A DNA stretch of 64,000 bases from Veillonella_A intestinalis (GCF_943192895.1 NZ_CALPCB010000011.1:17165-81164); one strand, 5' to 3'; counted from the first letter of the stretch, positions 17,219-26,639 are shown. Notes: a model not told the origin generated them from the sequence alone. Made by a program: numbers and translations.

Positions 17219-17638
17219 TTAGCGTTGATGACTACGACTATCTAAATAACCTTGTAATATGACAACAGCTGCCATTTTATCAATAACAGTTTTTCGTTTT
17301 TTACGACTTACATCCGCCTCAATGAGCGAGCGTTCTGCCATAACTGTAGATAATCGTTCATCCCAAAACGTTACCGGTATAGCAATCACTTCCTGTAGCT
17401 TAGCTACAAATTCTTCAGTCTTAATCGCTCGATCACCTTTCGTACCATTCATATTTTTGGGCATTCCAACTACAAGCTCTTCTACTTCATACTCAGTAAT
17501 CAATTTTTGCAATCGCTGAAAATCCTTTTCTAATGAGGTACGCCGAATTGTTTCAATGCCTTGAGCGGTTACATATAATGCATCACTACAAGCCACACCA
17601 ATCGTACGACTGCCCACATCAAGTGACATTATTCTCAT
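17219..17638 (-). CDS. ruvX: RuvX/YqgF, Holliday-junction resolvase-like nuclease
   Basis: RNase H-fold protein of 139 residues, essential in many bacteria, proposed to process pre-16S rRNA ends or Holliday junctions. Catalytic acidic residues lie in MRIMSLDVGSRTIGVAC (Asp7), VVGMPKNMNG and FWDERLST. It follows the IreB-like gene by 1 bp, in the order alaS-ireB-ruvX known from Firmicutes. A second, more divergent YqgF-like protein is at 26109-26567. Confidence 0.94.
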   Translation of the reverse strand: MRIMSLDVGSRTIGVACSDALYVTAQGIETIRRTSLEKDFQRLQKLITEYEVEELVVGMPKNMNGTKGDRAIKTEEFVAKLQEVIAIPVTFWDERLSTVMAERSLIEADVSRKKRKTVIDKMAAVVILQGYLDSRSHQR

Positions 17639-17639
17639 A

Positions 17640-17897
17640 TTACAGTTTCTTAGCCTTTACATACTCTACAACAAGTTCTTCAATCAATTCGTCCCGATCC
17701 AAACGACGAATCATGCTACGTGCATTGTTATAACTTGTAATATAAGTAGGCTCGCCAGAGATAAGAAAACCTACAATTTGTTCCACTGGATTATATCCCT
17801 TTTCTTGCAAAGCGTGATATACATCACGTAATACTTCACCAGCGGAAGGAACATCATTTACTTTTTGAAACATCATAGTTTCGTCAGATACACTCAT
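17640..17897 (-). CDS. IreB family regulatory protein
   Basis: An 85-residue protein (DUF965/UPF0297) homologous to IreB of Enterococcus, a substrate of the PASTA kinase IreK that influences cephalosporin resistance. Diagnostic blocks are YHALQEKGYNPVEQIVGFL and SGEPTYITSYNNARSMIR. An N-terminal stretch holds the Ser/Thr residues (SVSDET) expected for phosphorylation. The gene sits between alaS and ruvX, the usual Firmicute order. Confidence 0.92.
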   Translation of the reverse strand: MSVSDETMMFQKVNDVPSAGEVLRDVYHALQEKGYNPVEQIVGFLISGEPTYITSYNNARSMIRRLDRDELIEELVVEYVKAKKL

Positions 17898-17993
17898 GCA
17901 AAAGCCTCCTTTACAACGGTATAGGTCATAGCGCCTAAGCGCTATAGCCTACACACAGAATAATTACATGGTTATTTTTATTTTACCACATTT

Positions 17994-20603
17994 CTATTTT
18001 ACCATAGATAGAATAGTTTCTTTACCTTTTTCTAAAGCGGCTCCTAAAGCACTAGCATCTTTACCACCAGCTTGCGCCATGTCAGGACGACCACCACCAT
18101 TACCACCAGCAGCCTGAGCTGTAGCTTTTACGATGTTACCTGCATGGAAACCACCTTTAACAGCATCTTTAGTGGCCATACATACGAAGTTAACTTTATC
18201 TTCGTGTCTCATACCTAATAACACAATACCAGAAGCCACTTTGTCGCGTACCATATCGGCAATACTACGAAGTTCATCCATATCAGCCGCTTTTACCTCA
18301 GCTACAACAGCTTTAAACTGACCAGCCTCAAAGGCACTACTTAAAACAGTTTCTAAGCCGCCAGACATCAATTCTTTGCGAGCAGCCCCTAAATCATGTT
18401 CTAATTGTTTTACTTCAGCCACAACCTGCTGAGCACGAGCTACAACATCTTCTGGCTTTGTTTTTAAAATAGCTGCCACTTCACGAAGTTGAGCCTGTTC
18501 TTGTTGCGCTAACAATAACGCCGCTTCACCTGTTACAGCTTCAATACGGCGTACCCCAGAACCAATGCCACCTTCTGAAAGAATGCGGAATGTACCGATA
18601 ACAGCCGTATTCACAACATGCGAACCGCCACAAAGTTCTACGCTAAATTCTGGAACAGATACTACGCGTACACGTTCACCATATTTTTCACCAAAGAGAG
18701 CCATAGCGCCAAGCTGCTTAGCTTCATCCATGGACATTTCTTGAATCGTTAAATTGCTAGCTTTTAAAATTTCACCATTTACTAAATCAGTAATTTGATC
18801 CAATTCTTCAGCGGTTACCGGCGAGAAATGAGTAAAATCAAAGCGCAAACGATCTGGCATTACTAGAGAACCTGCTTGGTTTACATGACTACCTAATACT
18901 TGCTTAAGAGCTGCATGCAACAAATGAGTAGCTGTATGGTTACGCGCCATTGCTAAACGACGATTCGTATCCACTTCAAAACTTACAGTATCACCAACTT
19001 GTAAATTACCTTCTACAATCGTACCTACATGGTAAGTTGTACCTTCTGGTAATTTGCGAGTTGTATGAACTTCCATTTTACCCATTGGCCCTACGATGAA
19101 ACCAGAATCACCTAATTGACCGCCCCCTTCAGCATGAAATGGCGTAGTGCGTACAATTAAAGTAATTTCCATACCATCAGAAGCACTATCAAGGCGATTA
19201 GCCCCTTCCCCTAACATAAGAATTTCAGAGGATGTAGCCGTTTCATCATCAGTCAAAACTTCGTCACGAAGGAAAGTGATGTCTGGCGTTGCTACTTTAG
19301 CATCTACATCTTCACGAGCGGCACGAGCACGCGCACGCTGTTCGTCCATGGCTTTTTCAAAACCTACCATGTCGATAATAAGGCCTGCTTCCATAGCAAT
19401 CTCTTCTGTTAATTCCCAAGGGAAGCCATATGTATCATATAACTTAAATACTTCAGTACCTGGTACTTCTTTAGCATTGTTAGCTTTTAAATCATCAATT
19501 AATGCACTCAATAATTCAAGGCCCTGTGCTAAAGTCTGATTAAAGCGGTCTTCTTCATTAGCCACAACTCGTTTGATGAAGTCATGTTTTTCAGTTAAGC
19601 CTGGTACACCAGAACCTAAAATATCAATAACTACATCAACTAAATCAGTTAAGAAACGACCTTCAATGCCAAGTAGTCGACCATGACGCACAGCACGGCG
19701 TAAAATACGACGTAATACATAGCCACGACCTTCATTAGAAGGCAATACACCATCACTAATGAGCACCGAAATAGCTCGTACATGGTCACCAATTACCTTC
19801 AAGGATACATCAGTATTAGCATCTGTATGATAGGTCACTTTAGCCATGTCCGCCGCTTTTTCAATGATAGGGAAAATTAAATCCGTTTCAAAATTACTTT
19901 CTTTATTTTGCAATACCGATGCTAAACGTTCTAAGCCAGCACCAGTATCAATATTTTTCTTTTCTAAAGGAACATATTCACCTTCAGCTGTACGATTGAA
20001 CTGAGTGAATACAAGGTTCCAAATTTCAAGATAGCGATCACAATCGCAACCAGGTGCACAATCTGGTTCACCACAGCCACGAGATTCGCCAAGATCGTAG
20101 AAAATTTCACTATCTGGTCCACAAGGGCCTTCCCCAATTTCCCAGAAATTATCTTCTAAACGACTAATATGATCATCTGGCAAACCGATTTCATTATGCC
20201 AAACATCATACGCTTCTTGATCATCAGGATACACTGTAACATACAAGCGATTTTTGTCTAGTTTAATCACTTCTGTTAAAAATTCCCAAGCCCAATGAAT
20301 GGCTTCTTTTTTGAAGTAATCACCAAAGGAGAAATTACCTAACATTTCAAAGAAGGTATGATGACGTGCCGTACGACCTACGTTCTCAATATCCCCTGTG
20401 CGGATACATTTCTGACAAGTAGTTACCCGTGTACGTGGTGGCACTAATTTACCAGTGAAAAAAGGTTTCAATGGTGCCATACCAGCGCCAATAAGTAGCA
20501 AAGAGGGATCGTTTTCCGGAATTAAGGAAAAACTATCTAACATTAAATGTTGTTTACTTTCAAAAAATTTTAAATAAGCCTGACGCAGCTCATTACCCTT
20601 CAT
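17994..20603 (-). CDS. alaS: Alanyl-tRNA synthetase
   Basis: Class II synthetase of 869 residues that charges tRNA-Ala. The catalytic domain covers residues 1-440; the editing domain has the zinc motif RNHTATHLLHAALK and later ELCGGSHV; the C-terminal part has a coiled coil and the DHHA1-like domain with GNGGGRPDMAQAGG. A GC-rich insert with CGEPDCAPGCDCD near residue 178 is common in bacterial AlaRS. It heads an operon with the IreB gene, ruvX, DUF1292, mltG, trmR, U32 and DUF4911, behind its own promoter. Confidence 0.97.
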   Translation of the reverse strand: MKGNELRQAYLKFFESKQHLMLDSFSLIPENDPSLLLIGAGMAPLKPFFTGKLVPPRTRVTTCQKCIRTGDIENVGRTARHHTFFEMLGNFSFGDYFKKEAIHWAWEFLTEVIKLDKNRLYVTVYPDDQEAYDVWHNEIGLPDDHISRLEDNFWEIGEGPCGPDSEIFYDLGESRGCGEPDCAPGCDCDRYLEIWNLVFTQFNRTAEGEYVPLEKKNIDTGAGLERLASVLQNKESNFETDLIFPIIEKAADMAKVTYHTDANTDVSLKVIGDHVRAISVLISDGVLPSNEGRGYVLRRILRRAVRHGRLLGIEGRFLTDLVDVVIDILGSGVPGLTEKHDFIKRVVANEEDRFNQTLAQGLELLSALIDDLKANNAKEVPGTEVFKLYDTYGFPWELTEEIAMEAGLIIDMVGFEKAMDEQRARARAAREDVDAKVATPDITFLRDEVLTDDETATSSEILMLGEGANRLDSASDGMEITLIVRTTPFHAEGGGQLGDSGFIVGPMGKMEVHTTRKLPEGTTYHVGTIVEGNLQVGDTVSFEVDTNRRLAMARNHTATHLLHAALKQVLGSHVNQAGSLVMPDRLRFDFTHFSPVTAEELDQITDLVNGEILKASNLTIQEMSMDEAKQLGAMALFGEKYGERVRVVSVPEFSVELCGGSHVVNTAVIGTFRILSEGGIGSGVRRIEAVTGEAALLLAQQEQAQLREVAAILKTKPEDVVARAQQVVAEVKQLEHDLGAARKELMSGGLETVLSSAFEAGQFKAVVAEVKAADMDELRSIADMVRDKVASGIVLLGMRHEDKVNFVCMATKDAVKGGFHAGNIVKATAQAAGGNGGGRPDMAQAGGKDASALGAALEKGKETILSMVK

Positions 20604-20638
20604 GAGTTCAGCCTCCTAAATAAATACGATTACTCCTT

Positions 20639-20668
20639 ATTATACTTCTTTAGCCCTATATTTGTCTA
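20639..20668 (-). promoter_or_regulatory. alaS operon promoter
   Basis: Minus-strand -35 TAGACA (20663-20668) overlaps the stop codon of the znuB-like gene, and the -10 TATAAT (20639-20644) follows after 18 bp. This would give alaS a short leader of about 30 bp; no T-box is seen there. Confidence 0.65.
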
Positions 20669-21463
20669 TTTTTTAATGAAAATGAGAAATGTAAGCGCAT
20701 ATCCTAAAATCGCCACTAACACAATAGTTCCACCAGGGGCTAAGTCAAATTCAAAAGCTGCCAATAGCCCTAAGAAGACACTGCCTAGTGAATACATTTC
20801 ACTGAGCAATAAGGTCCTTACAAAACCTTGACGCCATAAATGAGCTGTCGCCACCGGTACAATCATAAGGGCCCCAATAAGAAGTATCCCTACAATAGTC
20901 ATCCCCATAACAACAACTAAGGCTGTCAAAATGGCAAAGAGCATATTAATTCGCCCTACTGAAATGCCAGCAGTAACTGCAATTTGTTCATCAAAGGCAG
21001 TAAATAGTAAACGTGAATATATGGCATATATAACAATTGCCACTAACACTGCTACAATGGCGATAGTTATAATATCAGTAGTTGTAACTGTTAAAATACT
21101 GCCAAAAAGAAAATTCAATAAACCAGTGCTTGGCATTTTAGTCATGGTAGCAAAAATAACAGCTAATGCTAAACCAGTATAGAAGAATAAAGCTAAAATC
21201 ATATCGGTATACTGATTTTGACGACGTCGTACCAATTCAATTCCTATAGCTGTTAAAACAGTAAGAGCTGCTGCCCCTAAAGGCGGATATATTTGTAACA
21301 AAGACGCCCCCGTTACACCAGCAAACGCCACATGCCCCAAACCTTCACTAAGGAGGGACTGCCGTTTAATAACAATAAATGTCCCAATTAAAGGACACAT
21401 AAGGGCTACAATCATACCAGCCATAAAAGCTCGTTGCATAAATTCATAAGAAAAAATATCCAT
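20666..21463 (-). CDS. znuB: Zinc/manganese-type ABC transporter permease (ZnuB family)
   Basis: A 265-residue ABC-3 family permease with eight or nine predicted helices. The family pattern is clear in MVALMCPLIGTFIVIKRQSL-like residues 17-37, LSEGLGHVAFAGVTGASL and GILLIGALMIVPVATAHLW. It follows the ATPase gene by 1 bp. The metal (zinc or manganese) cannot be decided from the permease, and the usual substrate-binding lipoprotein gene is not next to it. Confidence 0.88.
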   Translation of the reverse strand: MDIFSYEFMQRAFMAGMIVALMCPLIGTFIVIKRQSLLSEGLGHVAFAGVTGASLLQIYPPLGAAALTVLTAIGIELVRRRQNQYTDMILALFFYTGLALAVIFATMTKMPSTGLLNFLFGSILTVTTTDIITIAIVAVLVAIVIYAIYSRLLFTAFDEQIAVTAGISVGRINMLFAILTALVVVMGMTIVGILLIGALMIVPVATAHLWRQGFVRTLLLSEMYSLGSVFLGLLAAFEFDLAPGGTIVLVAILGYALTFLIFIKK

Positions 21464-21464
21464 C

Positions 21465-22175
21465 TTAACCTCCTACATGCCAAGCCAAGGAGGTTCCCTT
21501 ATGACTTGTTAAAAAGCCCTGGCTATCGCCTTCATAACATACATGACGATTAATACAAATTACTTGATCAGCTACTTCACAGGCATCTATAATATCATGC
21601 GTGACCATTAAAATAGTCATCCCTTCATCACAAAGTTTACGTAATAAAGACATAATATGTTCACTGACCTGATAATCAATGCCACTGGTAGGTTCATCAA
21701 GCAATAAATACTTAGGACCTCTAGCCAAAGCTTGGGCAATCATTACTCGCTGTTGTTGGCCACCACTCAAGTCACCAATACGGCGATGGGTAAATTCCGC
21801 CATTCCCACCTGCGCTAATGCTTTATGGGCTAAGGCTTGCCGCTCTTTGCGCTTAATTCCTTGAATGCGTAAGCCTAACTCTACAATTTCGCCACAAGTA
21901 GCAGGAAATTGGGCTGCATTTTTATTATAAATCTGTGGCACTAAATGAAGTAGCCCCAACCGCTGTGCTTCACCAACAGTATGCCCATCAATGCGTATAG
22001 AACCACTGGCAGGTTGTAGTAAACCTGCTACCAAACGCAAAAATGTAGTTTTTCCAGCCCCATTAGGCCCTACAACAATTGTAAATTGACCTTCTGGCAC
22101 AGCTACCGAAATATCCGTCAACGTATTCTCTTGTTCATAGTTAAATTGTACATTTTGTAAAACAATTTCACCCAT
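21465..22175 (-). CDS. znuC: Metal ABC transporter ATP-binding protein (ZnuC family)
   Basis: A 236-residue ABC ATPase with Walker A GPNGAGKTT (residues about 36-44), the signature LSGGQQQR, Walker B LLLDEPTSGID and the H-loop VTHD. With the following permease gene it forms the cytoplasmic and membrane parts of a metal importer. AAGGAG lies upstream of the ATG, and a terminator separates it from the NlpC/P60 gene. No binding-protein gene or Zur box was seen nearby. Confidence 0.9.
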   Translation of the reverse strand: MGEIVLQNVQFNYEQENTLTDISVAVPEGQFTIVVGPNGAGKTTFLRLVAGLLQPASGSIRIDGHTVGEAQRLGLLHLVPQIYNKNAAQFPATCGEIVELGLRIQGIKRKERQALAHKALAQVGMAEFTHRRIGDLSGGQQQRVMIAQALARGPKYLLLDEPTSGIDYQVSEHIMSLLRKLCDEGMTILMVTHDIIDACEVADQVICINRHVCYEGDSQGFLTSHKGTSLAWHVGG

Positions 22176-22201
22176 GTAATACTCCTTGCGCCATATAGGC
22201 T

Positions 22202-22228
22202 AAAAGAGGAGGCTCCAGCCTCCTCTTT
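22202..22228 (-). terminator. Terminator of the NlpC/P60 gene
   Basis: AAAGAGGAGGCT and AGCCTCCTCTTT form a perfect 12-bp stem with a 2-base core, followed on the minus strand by TTTTAG. Confidence 0.85.
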
Positions 22229-22238
22229 AAAATTCACC

Positions 22239-23168
22239 TTAAATTACACGCTTCGCTCCAATATAGCGTTCGCCCCAATAGCCACCATTAATATTAGCTA
22301 CGGTTACCCCGCGACTAGAGGTCGCACTGATAAATTTGCCCTCACCAATATAAATTCCAGAATGAGATACCCCTTGTTCATAGGTTTGGAAAAACACTAA
22401 ATCACCAGGCTGTAAATTATGTTTACCAATTTTCTGCCCTACTGTATATTGCTCATCCGCACTACGAGGTAAGGTGATACCCGATTTAGCAAATACATAG
22501 CGAACATAGCCAGAACAATCAAATCCTTTTGGCGTAGTGCCACCAAAAAGATATGGCACGCCACTATAGCTCTCAGCTTCTTTCAAAATAGTTCGCACAG
22601 ACTTAGACACATTAGCGGTCTTAGTAAAAATAAAGTCTGACTCTATGGGATCTAACAAACCAGAGCTAGTATTGGTCTTGCTCTGCTTATTTTTGTTAGC
22701 CTCTTTTTTAGCTTCTTTATCTTTTTTCTTATCAGCTTTTGAGTTTTCTTTTTTACTTACTTTACTTGTCTCTGATTTTGAATTATCTTCTGACTTTACT
22801 GCACTTGTACTTTTACGGCCAGCAGCCATTTCAGCAGCAATTTTTTCATCTGACATACGCCCTAAACGAGCAACAGTCTTTTCATTTAACGCTTTACCCA
22901 TTAACTTTTTATAAGTAGTTGCGTCTAACACGCCATTAACAGGTAACCCATTATCTTGTTGATATAAACGAACCGCCCACTTGGTGTTCGCATCATATTC
23001 GCCATTAAGACGAGCATTATAACCAGCTGCAATCAATTTCTTCTGAATCGCTGGAATATCGCCACCTTTAGTGCCATACGTATAACTAGCTGCATTCACA
23101 TTCCAATGAGTGCTTACAACTAATACCATAGCTGCGGCTAAGGCAACTTTTCTTTGTATTGATTTCAT
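22239..23168 (-). CDS. Secreted NlpC/P60 peptidoglycan hydrolase with PG-binding domain
   Basis: A 309-residue exported protein. A signal peptide covers residues 1-27 (VALAAAMVLVVS then NVNA). Residues about 33-92 form a peptidoglycan-binding repeat (GDIPAIQKKLIAAGYNARLN). A low-complexity lysine/serine linker (about 118-168) leads to the NlpC/P60 endopeptidase domain, with the catalytic Cys in KGFDCSGYVRYVF and His in GVSHSGIYIGEG. It should cut stem peptides in the periplasm. It has its own extended -10 promoter (TGATATAAT near 23250-23257) and a terminator. Confidence 0.93.
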   Translation of the reverse strand: MKSIQRKVALAAAMVLVVSTHWNVNAASYTYGTKGGDIPAIQKKLIAAGYNARLNGEYDANTKWAVRLYQQDNGLPVNGVLDATTYKKLMGKALNEKTVARLGRMSDEKIAAEMAAGRKSTSAVKSEDNSKSETSKVSKKENSKADKKKDKEAKKEANKNKQSKTNTSSGLLDPIESDFIFTKTANVSKSVRTILKEAESYSGVPYLFGGTTPKGFDCSGYVRYVFAKSGITLPRSADEQYTVGQKIGKHNLQPGDLVFFQTYEQGVSHSGIYIGEGKFISATSSRGVTVANINGGYWGERYIGAKRVI

Positions 23169-23313
23169 AATTTCATCCTCAAACTAATCTCTGAGTACAG
23201 ACCTTATTTCATCAGTTCTGACTAAGCAAAGTCAAACTGTTTACTCTTTATTATATCATAAAATTTAGTTTGCTGGCTATATCCTACTCAAATACAGTAT
23301 ATTACGGTGCTGC

Positions 23314-24300
23314 CTATGACCGCCTATGCCCTTGCATGTCGGACGACTCCTCGCTTATAAGGGCTTTATCCCTATTTTCACAATTAAAACTATCACGCAC
23401 CCAATATAAAGGACGATGCTTTACTTCTTCAAAAACACGCCCCACGTATTCACCAATAATGCCGATACCAATTAATTGCACCCCGCCGAGGAAAAAAATA
23501 GCCACGCCTAAAGTAGCCCAACCACTGACAGCAGAGTCTGTGAAAAAATGAACAAACAAAATATGTAAAATCATAATCAAGCTTAATAAGCCTGAAAGTA
23601 AGCCTACATAAAAAGCAGCTCGTAATGGCACTTTAGAAAAAGCCGCAATACCATCTAAAGCAAAGTGCAACATTTTACGAACACTAAATTTAGATTTACC
23701 GGCAAAACGAGGTGGTGCTACAAAATGAATTTCTGCTTGATTATAGCCAATATCACCAACAATACCACGTAAAAATCGGCCATGTTCTCTGAATCGCAAT
23801 AAAGTATTTAAGGCTTTGCGATTCATCAAACGGAAATCTGAGCCCCCCTCAACAATAGGCACATTAGCCATTTTATTCATTAATTTATAATAGTATTTTG
23901 AAGTAAATGCCTTTGCCCAGCTCGCATCTTCTGTCGAATCACGAATCGTACGGACTACATCATGACCTTCTTCCCACAAACGAACTAATTCAGGAATTAG
24001 CTCTGGTGGATGTTGCATATCCCCATCCATGGTGATGACCGCATCCCCTTTTGAATAGTCAAGGCCACAAGTTAACGCTAATTGGTGTCCAAAATTACGC
24101 GCCAATAATAGCACTTTTACTGCTTCATCCTCCTCAGCAATGTGTTTAAGCATTGTCGCCGAATCATCAGCAGAGCCATCATCAACAAAAATAATTTCCT
24201 GTTCATACGGTAATGTATTTAATACGGCTTTAACTGAACTATAAAATTTTTTAATATTTGCCTCTTCATTATATACGGGCACGACTACTGACAATAACAT
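23314..24300 (-). CDS. GtrB-like membrane glycosyltransferase, family 2
   Basis: A 328-residue enzyme with an N-terminal GT-A domain (MLLSVVVPVYNEE, FVDDGSADDSA, DGDMQHPPELIPELV) and two C-terminal transmembrane helices (about 235-260 and 275-300). This plan matches polyprenyl-phosphate glucose/mannose transferases such as GtrB and dolichol-phosphate mannose synthases. The start at 24300 is chosen because CGGAGG lies 7 bp upstream and because the -10 box covers the alternative ATG at 24333. The acceptor glycan is unknown; no flippase or second transferase is adjacent. Confidence 0.88.
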   Translation of the reverse strand: MLLSVVVPVYNEEANIKKFYSSVKAVLNTLPYEQEIIFVDDGSADDSATMLKHIAEEDEAVKVLLLARNFGHQLALTCGLDYSKGDAVITMDGDMQHPPELIPELVRLWEEGHDVVRTIRDSTEDASWAKAFTSKYYYKLMNKMANVPIVEGGSDFRLMNRKALNTLLRFREHGRFLRGIVGDIGYNQAEIHFVAPPRFAGKSKFSVRKMLHFALDGIAAFSKVPLRAAFYVGLLSGLLSLIMILHILFVHFFTDSAVSGWATLGVAIFFLGGVQLIGIGIIGEYVGRVFEEVKHRPLYWVRDSFNCENRDKALISEESSDMQGHRRS

Positions 24301-24331
24301 ACACTGCCTCCGTTTCCATGATTGCGACTTC

Positions 24332-24360
24332 ATTTTACTAAATTTTTAAAACTTTGGCAA
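24332..24360 (-). promoter_or_regulatory. Promoter of the GtrB-like gene
   Basis: -35 TTGCCA (24355-24360), 17-bp spacer, -10 TAAAAT (24332-24337) on the minus strand. The -10 covers the first in-frame ATG, which supports translation from 24300. Confidence 0.7.
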
Positions 24361-24386
24361 ATAAACAAACCTTAAAATAAACAAAG

Positions 24387-24422
24387 AAAAACAGTTGAGT
24401 TTAGTTCAACCAAACTCAACTG
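24387..24422 (-). terminator. Terminator downstream of lepB
   Basis: CAGTTGAGTTT and AAACTCAACTG form a perfect 11-bp stem with a 9-base loop, followed by TTTTTC on the minus strand. Confidence 0.9.
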
Positions 24423-24498
24423 CTATTAACTAATACTCTACTAATACGCTTCAATCGATTTAGTAAAATCAAATTCTACTATTAATCCTTATAAAGCA

Positions 24499-25095
24499 TT
24501 AAAAACTAATGTCATACACAACATGGCCAATTACATTCTTTGCTGGTACAGGACCAATAAAACGACTATCACTAGAGTGATTTCGATTATCCCCCATTAC
24601 AAAAACATAGCCATCAGGAATTACTACCGGTGCAGTTTGTGTGTAATTCATAGTTACTTCTTTCGTATAAGGCTCCTCTAATTCTTGCCCATTGCGCCAT
24701 ACATGACCATTTTTAAATTCTAAAGTATCACCTGGCAAACCAATAACACGTTTTACCCACGCATCATGTCGTTCTGCGGATTTACTAAATACTGACAAAT
24801 AATTAGATACCACATCGGTTACATCATCTTGCCAAGTACGTTCTCGATTAACTCGGCTGTCAATAATAACAACATCACCATAATTAGGCATATTACCACG
24901 TACATGATCCCATTTTGAAACTACTAAAAAATCACCATTGTGAAATGTATTTTCCATGGATTCACCAGATACACGTGTAATTTGACCTACAAATAAATGA
25001 ACTACAATGGCGATGGCTAACGCAATAATAATGGCATATAACCATTCTCCTACTTCATGTATAATTTGTTTGCCAATTGTCTTTTCTTCTGCCAT
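24499..25095 (-). CDS. lepB: Signal peptidase I
   Basis: Membrane serine protease that removes signal peptides. One N-terminal helix (residues about 15-38) precedes the catalytic Ser in VSGESMENTF and the general-base Lys in DAWVKRVIGLPGD; the C-terminal GDNRNHSSDSRFIG box is also present. The start is uncertain: ATG at 25095 (MAEEKTIGKQ) is taken here, but a TTG at 25110 in the same frame has a better-placed AGGAG. Length of about 198 residues is usual for Gram-positive-type enzymes. It follows yitT and ends at a strong terminator. Confidence 0.95.
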   Translation of the reverse strand: MAEEKTIGKQIIHEVGEWLYAIIIALAIAIVVHLFVGQITRVSGESMENTFHNGDFLVVSKWDHVRGNMPNYGDVVIIDSRVNRERTWQDDVTDVVSNYLSVFSKSAERHDAWVKRVIGLPGDTLEFKNGHVWRNGQELEEPYTKEVTMNYTQTAPVVIPDGYVFVMGDNRNHSSDSRFIGPVPAKNVIGHVVYDISF

Positions 25096-25184
25096 ACAAC
25101 TTTCTAGCAATCTGCATAAGGCTCCTAAGAACTATGCAAACACTAAGCTAGACTCCTTTCTTCAAAGAACCATTACAAAGATGC

Positions 25185-26057
25185 TTAGTGAATTGTCTTT
25201 TTACCAAACTGACCACCAAATACATCATGCACATCAGTGATGGTAATAAATGCATTTTCATCTTGTTCATAGACAATATCTTTCATCTTGGTAATTTCAA
25301 GACGCGTCACTACTGAGTATAGCACTTTTTTAGGCTCTTTTGAATAGCCCCCTTCACCAAATAATACGGTAACCCCACGGCCTAAGCGATGCATAAGAAC
25401 TTCACGAATTTCATCAGGGCTATCTGTAATAATCATAATGCCCTTAGATTCTTCAAGGCCTGTAATCGTCATATCCATCATTTTATACGCTACAAAATAA
25501 GCAATCAAGGAATACATGGCACTATTCCAGCTATATACGAAGCCTGCTGCGCCTAAAATAAACAAATTACAAATCATTACAATCTCGCCAACCGAGAAAG
25601 AACTTTTCTTATCTAAAATGATAGCTACAATCTCAACCCCATCTAGGGAGCCACCATTACGAATAATAAGCCCTACCCCGATACCTAAGATAACACCACC
25701 AAAAATAGAGGCTAAGAAGGGATCGATATCGGGCGGTGTCACATTATGCATAAACAAAGACATAATAGAAATACATACAACCCCAAATAGTGTAGCTATG
25801 GTAAAACTACGACCTATTAATTTATAACCTACATATAAAAACGGTAGATTAATCAATACTAAGTAAATACTAAAAGAGATGCCCGTTAATTCAGCTGCCA
25901 TCAAGGCTAAGCCGACTACCCCGCCGTCAATAATGCTCTTTGGTACTAATAATACATCGAGACCAAAGGTATATATAGCGGCACCGATTACAATCCATAT
26001 ATAACGTATTAAAATATCCTTCCAAGTTAGTTTTTGTGCTTTTTTATAAGCAGCCAT
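25185..26057 (-). CDS. YitT family membrane protein
   Basis: A 290-residue protein with five or six membrane helices in the first 200 residues and a C-terminal DUF2179 domain (KGIMIITDSPDEIREVLMHR and VTRLEITKMKDIVYEQDENA). The family is common in Firmicutes, and its transport or signalling role is not established. It lies between the YqgF-like gene and lepB, probably in one transcript. Confidence 0.9.
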   Translation of the reverse strand: MAAYKKAQKLTWKDILIRYIWIVIGAAIYTFGLDVLLVPKSIIDGGVVGLALMAAELTGISFSIYLVLINLPFLYVGYKLIGRSFTIATLFGVVCISIMSLFMHNVTPPDIDPFLASIFGGVILGIGVGLIIRNGGSLDGVEIVAIILDKKSSFSVGEIVMICNLFILGAAGFVYSWNSAMYSLIAYFVAYKMMDMTITGLEESKGIMIITDSPDEIREVLMHRLGRGVTVLFGEGGYSKEPKKVLYSVVTRLEITKMKDIVYEQDENAFITITDVHDVFGGQFGKKTIH

Positions 26058-26108
26058 TGCCTATCCCCTTTCTCCATTTTCAAAATTCCATTATTTCATT
26101 GCTATAAA

Positions 26109-26567
26109 CTATAAGCTCTTAGGCTTATTAAGAATATATTGTTCACCAATAATCCAAGCTGTGAAATCATCAACTGGTACTGGTGGATATAACATGCCCT
26201 TGGGTATCAAACGTTTCAACCCCTTTGGCGGATGAACTTCAAAGTAGCGTTTTCTAGCCAATTCAGTAGTATGTGCTTCATCGACCAAATTAGTAATTAT
26301 ATCTAAGTCAGCCCCCAGCACTTCAAGTATATTAAACACATGCTTATGATTAGTGCCATTACCACATACGAACTCTTTAATTTGCCCTTTATACTGTACA
26401 CTAAGATCAAATAAATGGGTCTTTAATTGATCAGTTGGATAAATCGCTTTTTCAATTAACTCAGCATGCCCGCAAGTCATTATAGCAACGCCACTTTTTT
26501 CTCGGCCAGGATCTACTGCCAATAGTAAGTCTTCACTTGTGGCAAGTCCCACCAGATTACTATTCAT
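26109..26567 (-). CDS. Second YqgF/RuvX-fold protein
   Basis: A 152-residue protein with an RNase H-like start, LLLAVDPGREKSGVAIM (Asp at about 19), a central strand with FVCGNGTNHKHVF and a C-terminal VDDFTAWIIGEQYIL that supplies further acidic residues. This matches the resolvase/pre-16S nuclease YqgF group but differs from the canonical RuvX at 17219-17638. Its substrate is unknown. It is the first gene after the leader and hairpin at 26604-26639. Confidence 0.7.
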   Translation of the reverse strand: MNSNLVGLATSEDLLLAVDPGREKSGVAIMTCGHAELIEKAIYPTDQLKTHLFDLSVQYKGQIKEFVCGNGTNHKHVFNILEVLGADLDIITNLVDEAHTTELARKRYFEVHPPKGLKRLIPKGMLYPPVPVDDFTAWIIGEQYILNKPKSL

Positions 26568-26603
26568 CTCAGTACGCCTCCTCTACACCTAGAAATGTCC
26601 GCA

Positions 26604-26639
26604 AAAAATGCTGTCGGTAGCTAAGCTATCGGCAGCATT
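26604..26639 (-). terminator. Hairpin with U tract in the leader upstream of the YqgF-like gene
   Basis: A 16-bp near-palindrome (26607-26639) is followed by TTTTTT on the minus strand. It can terminate DUF3084 transcripts, but a good extended -10 (TGGTATAAT, about 26747-26755) lies between the DUF3084 gene and this hairpin, so it would also sit in a leader of about 180 nt. The two imperfect positions are wobble pairs only in the plus-strand RNA. Confidence 0.65.
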
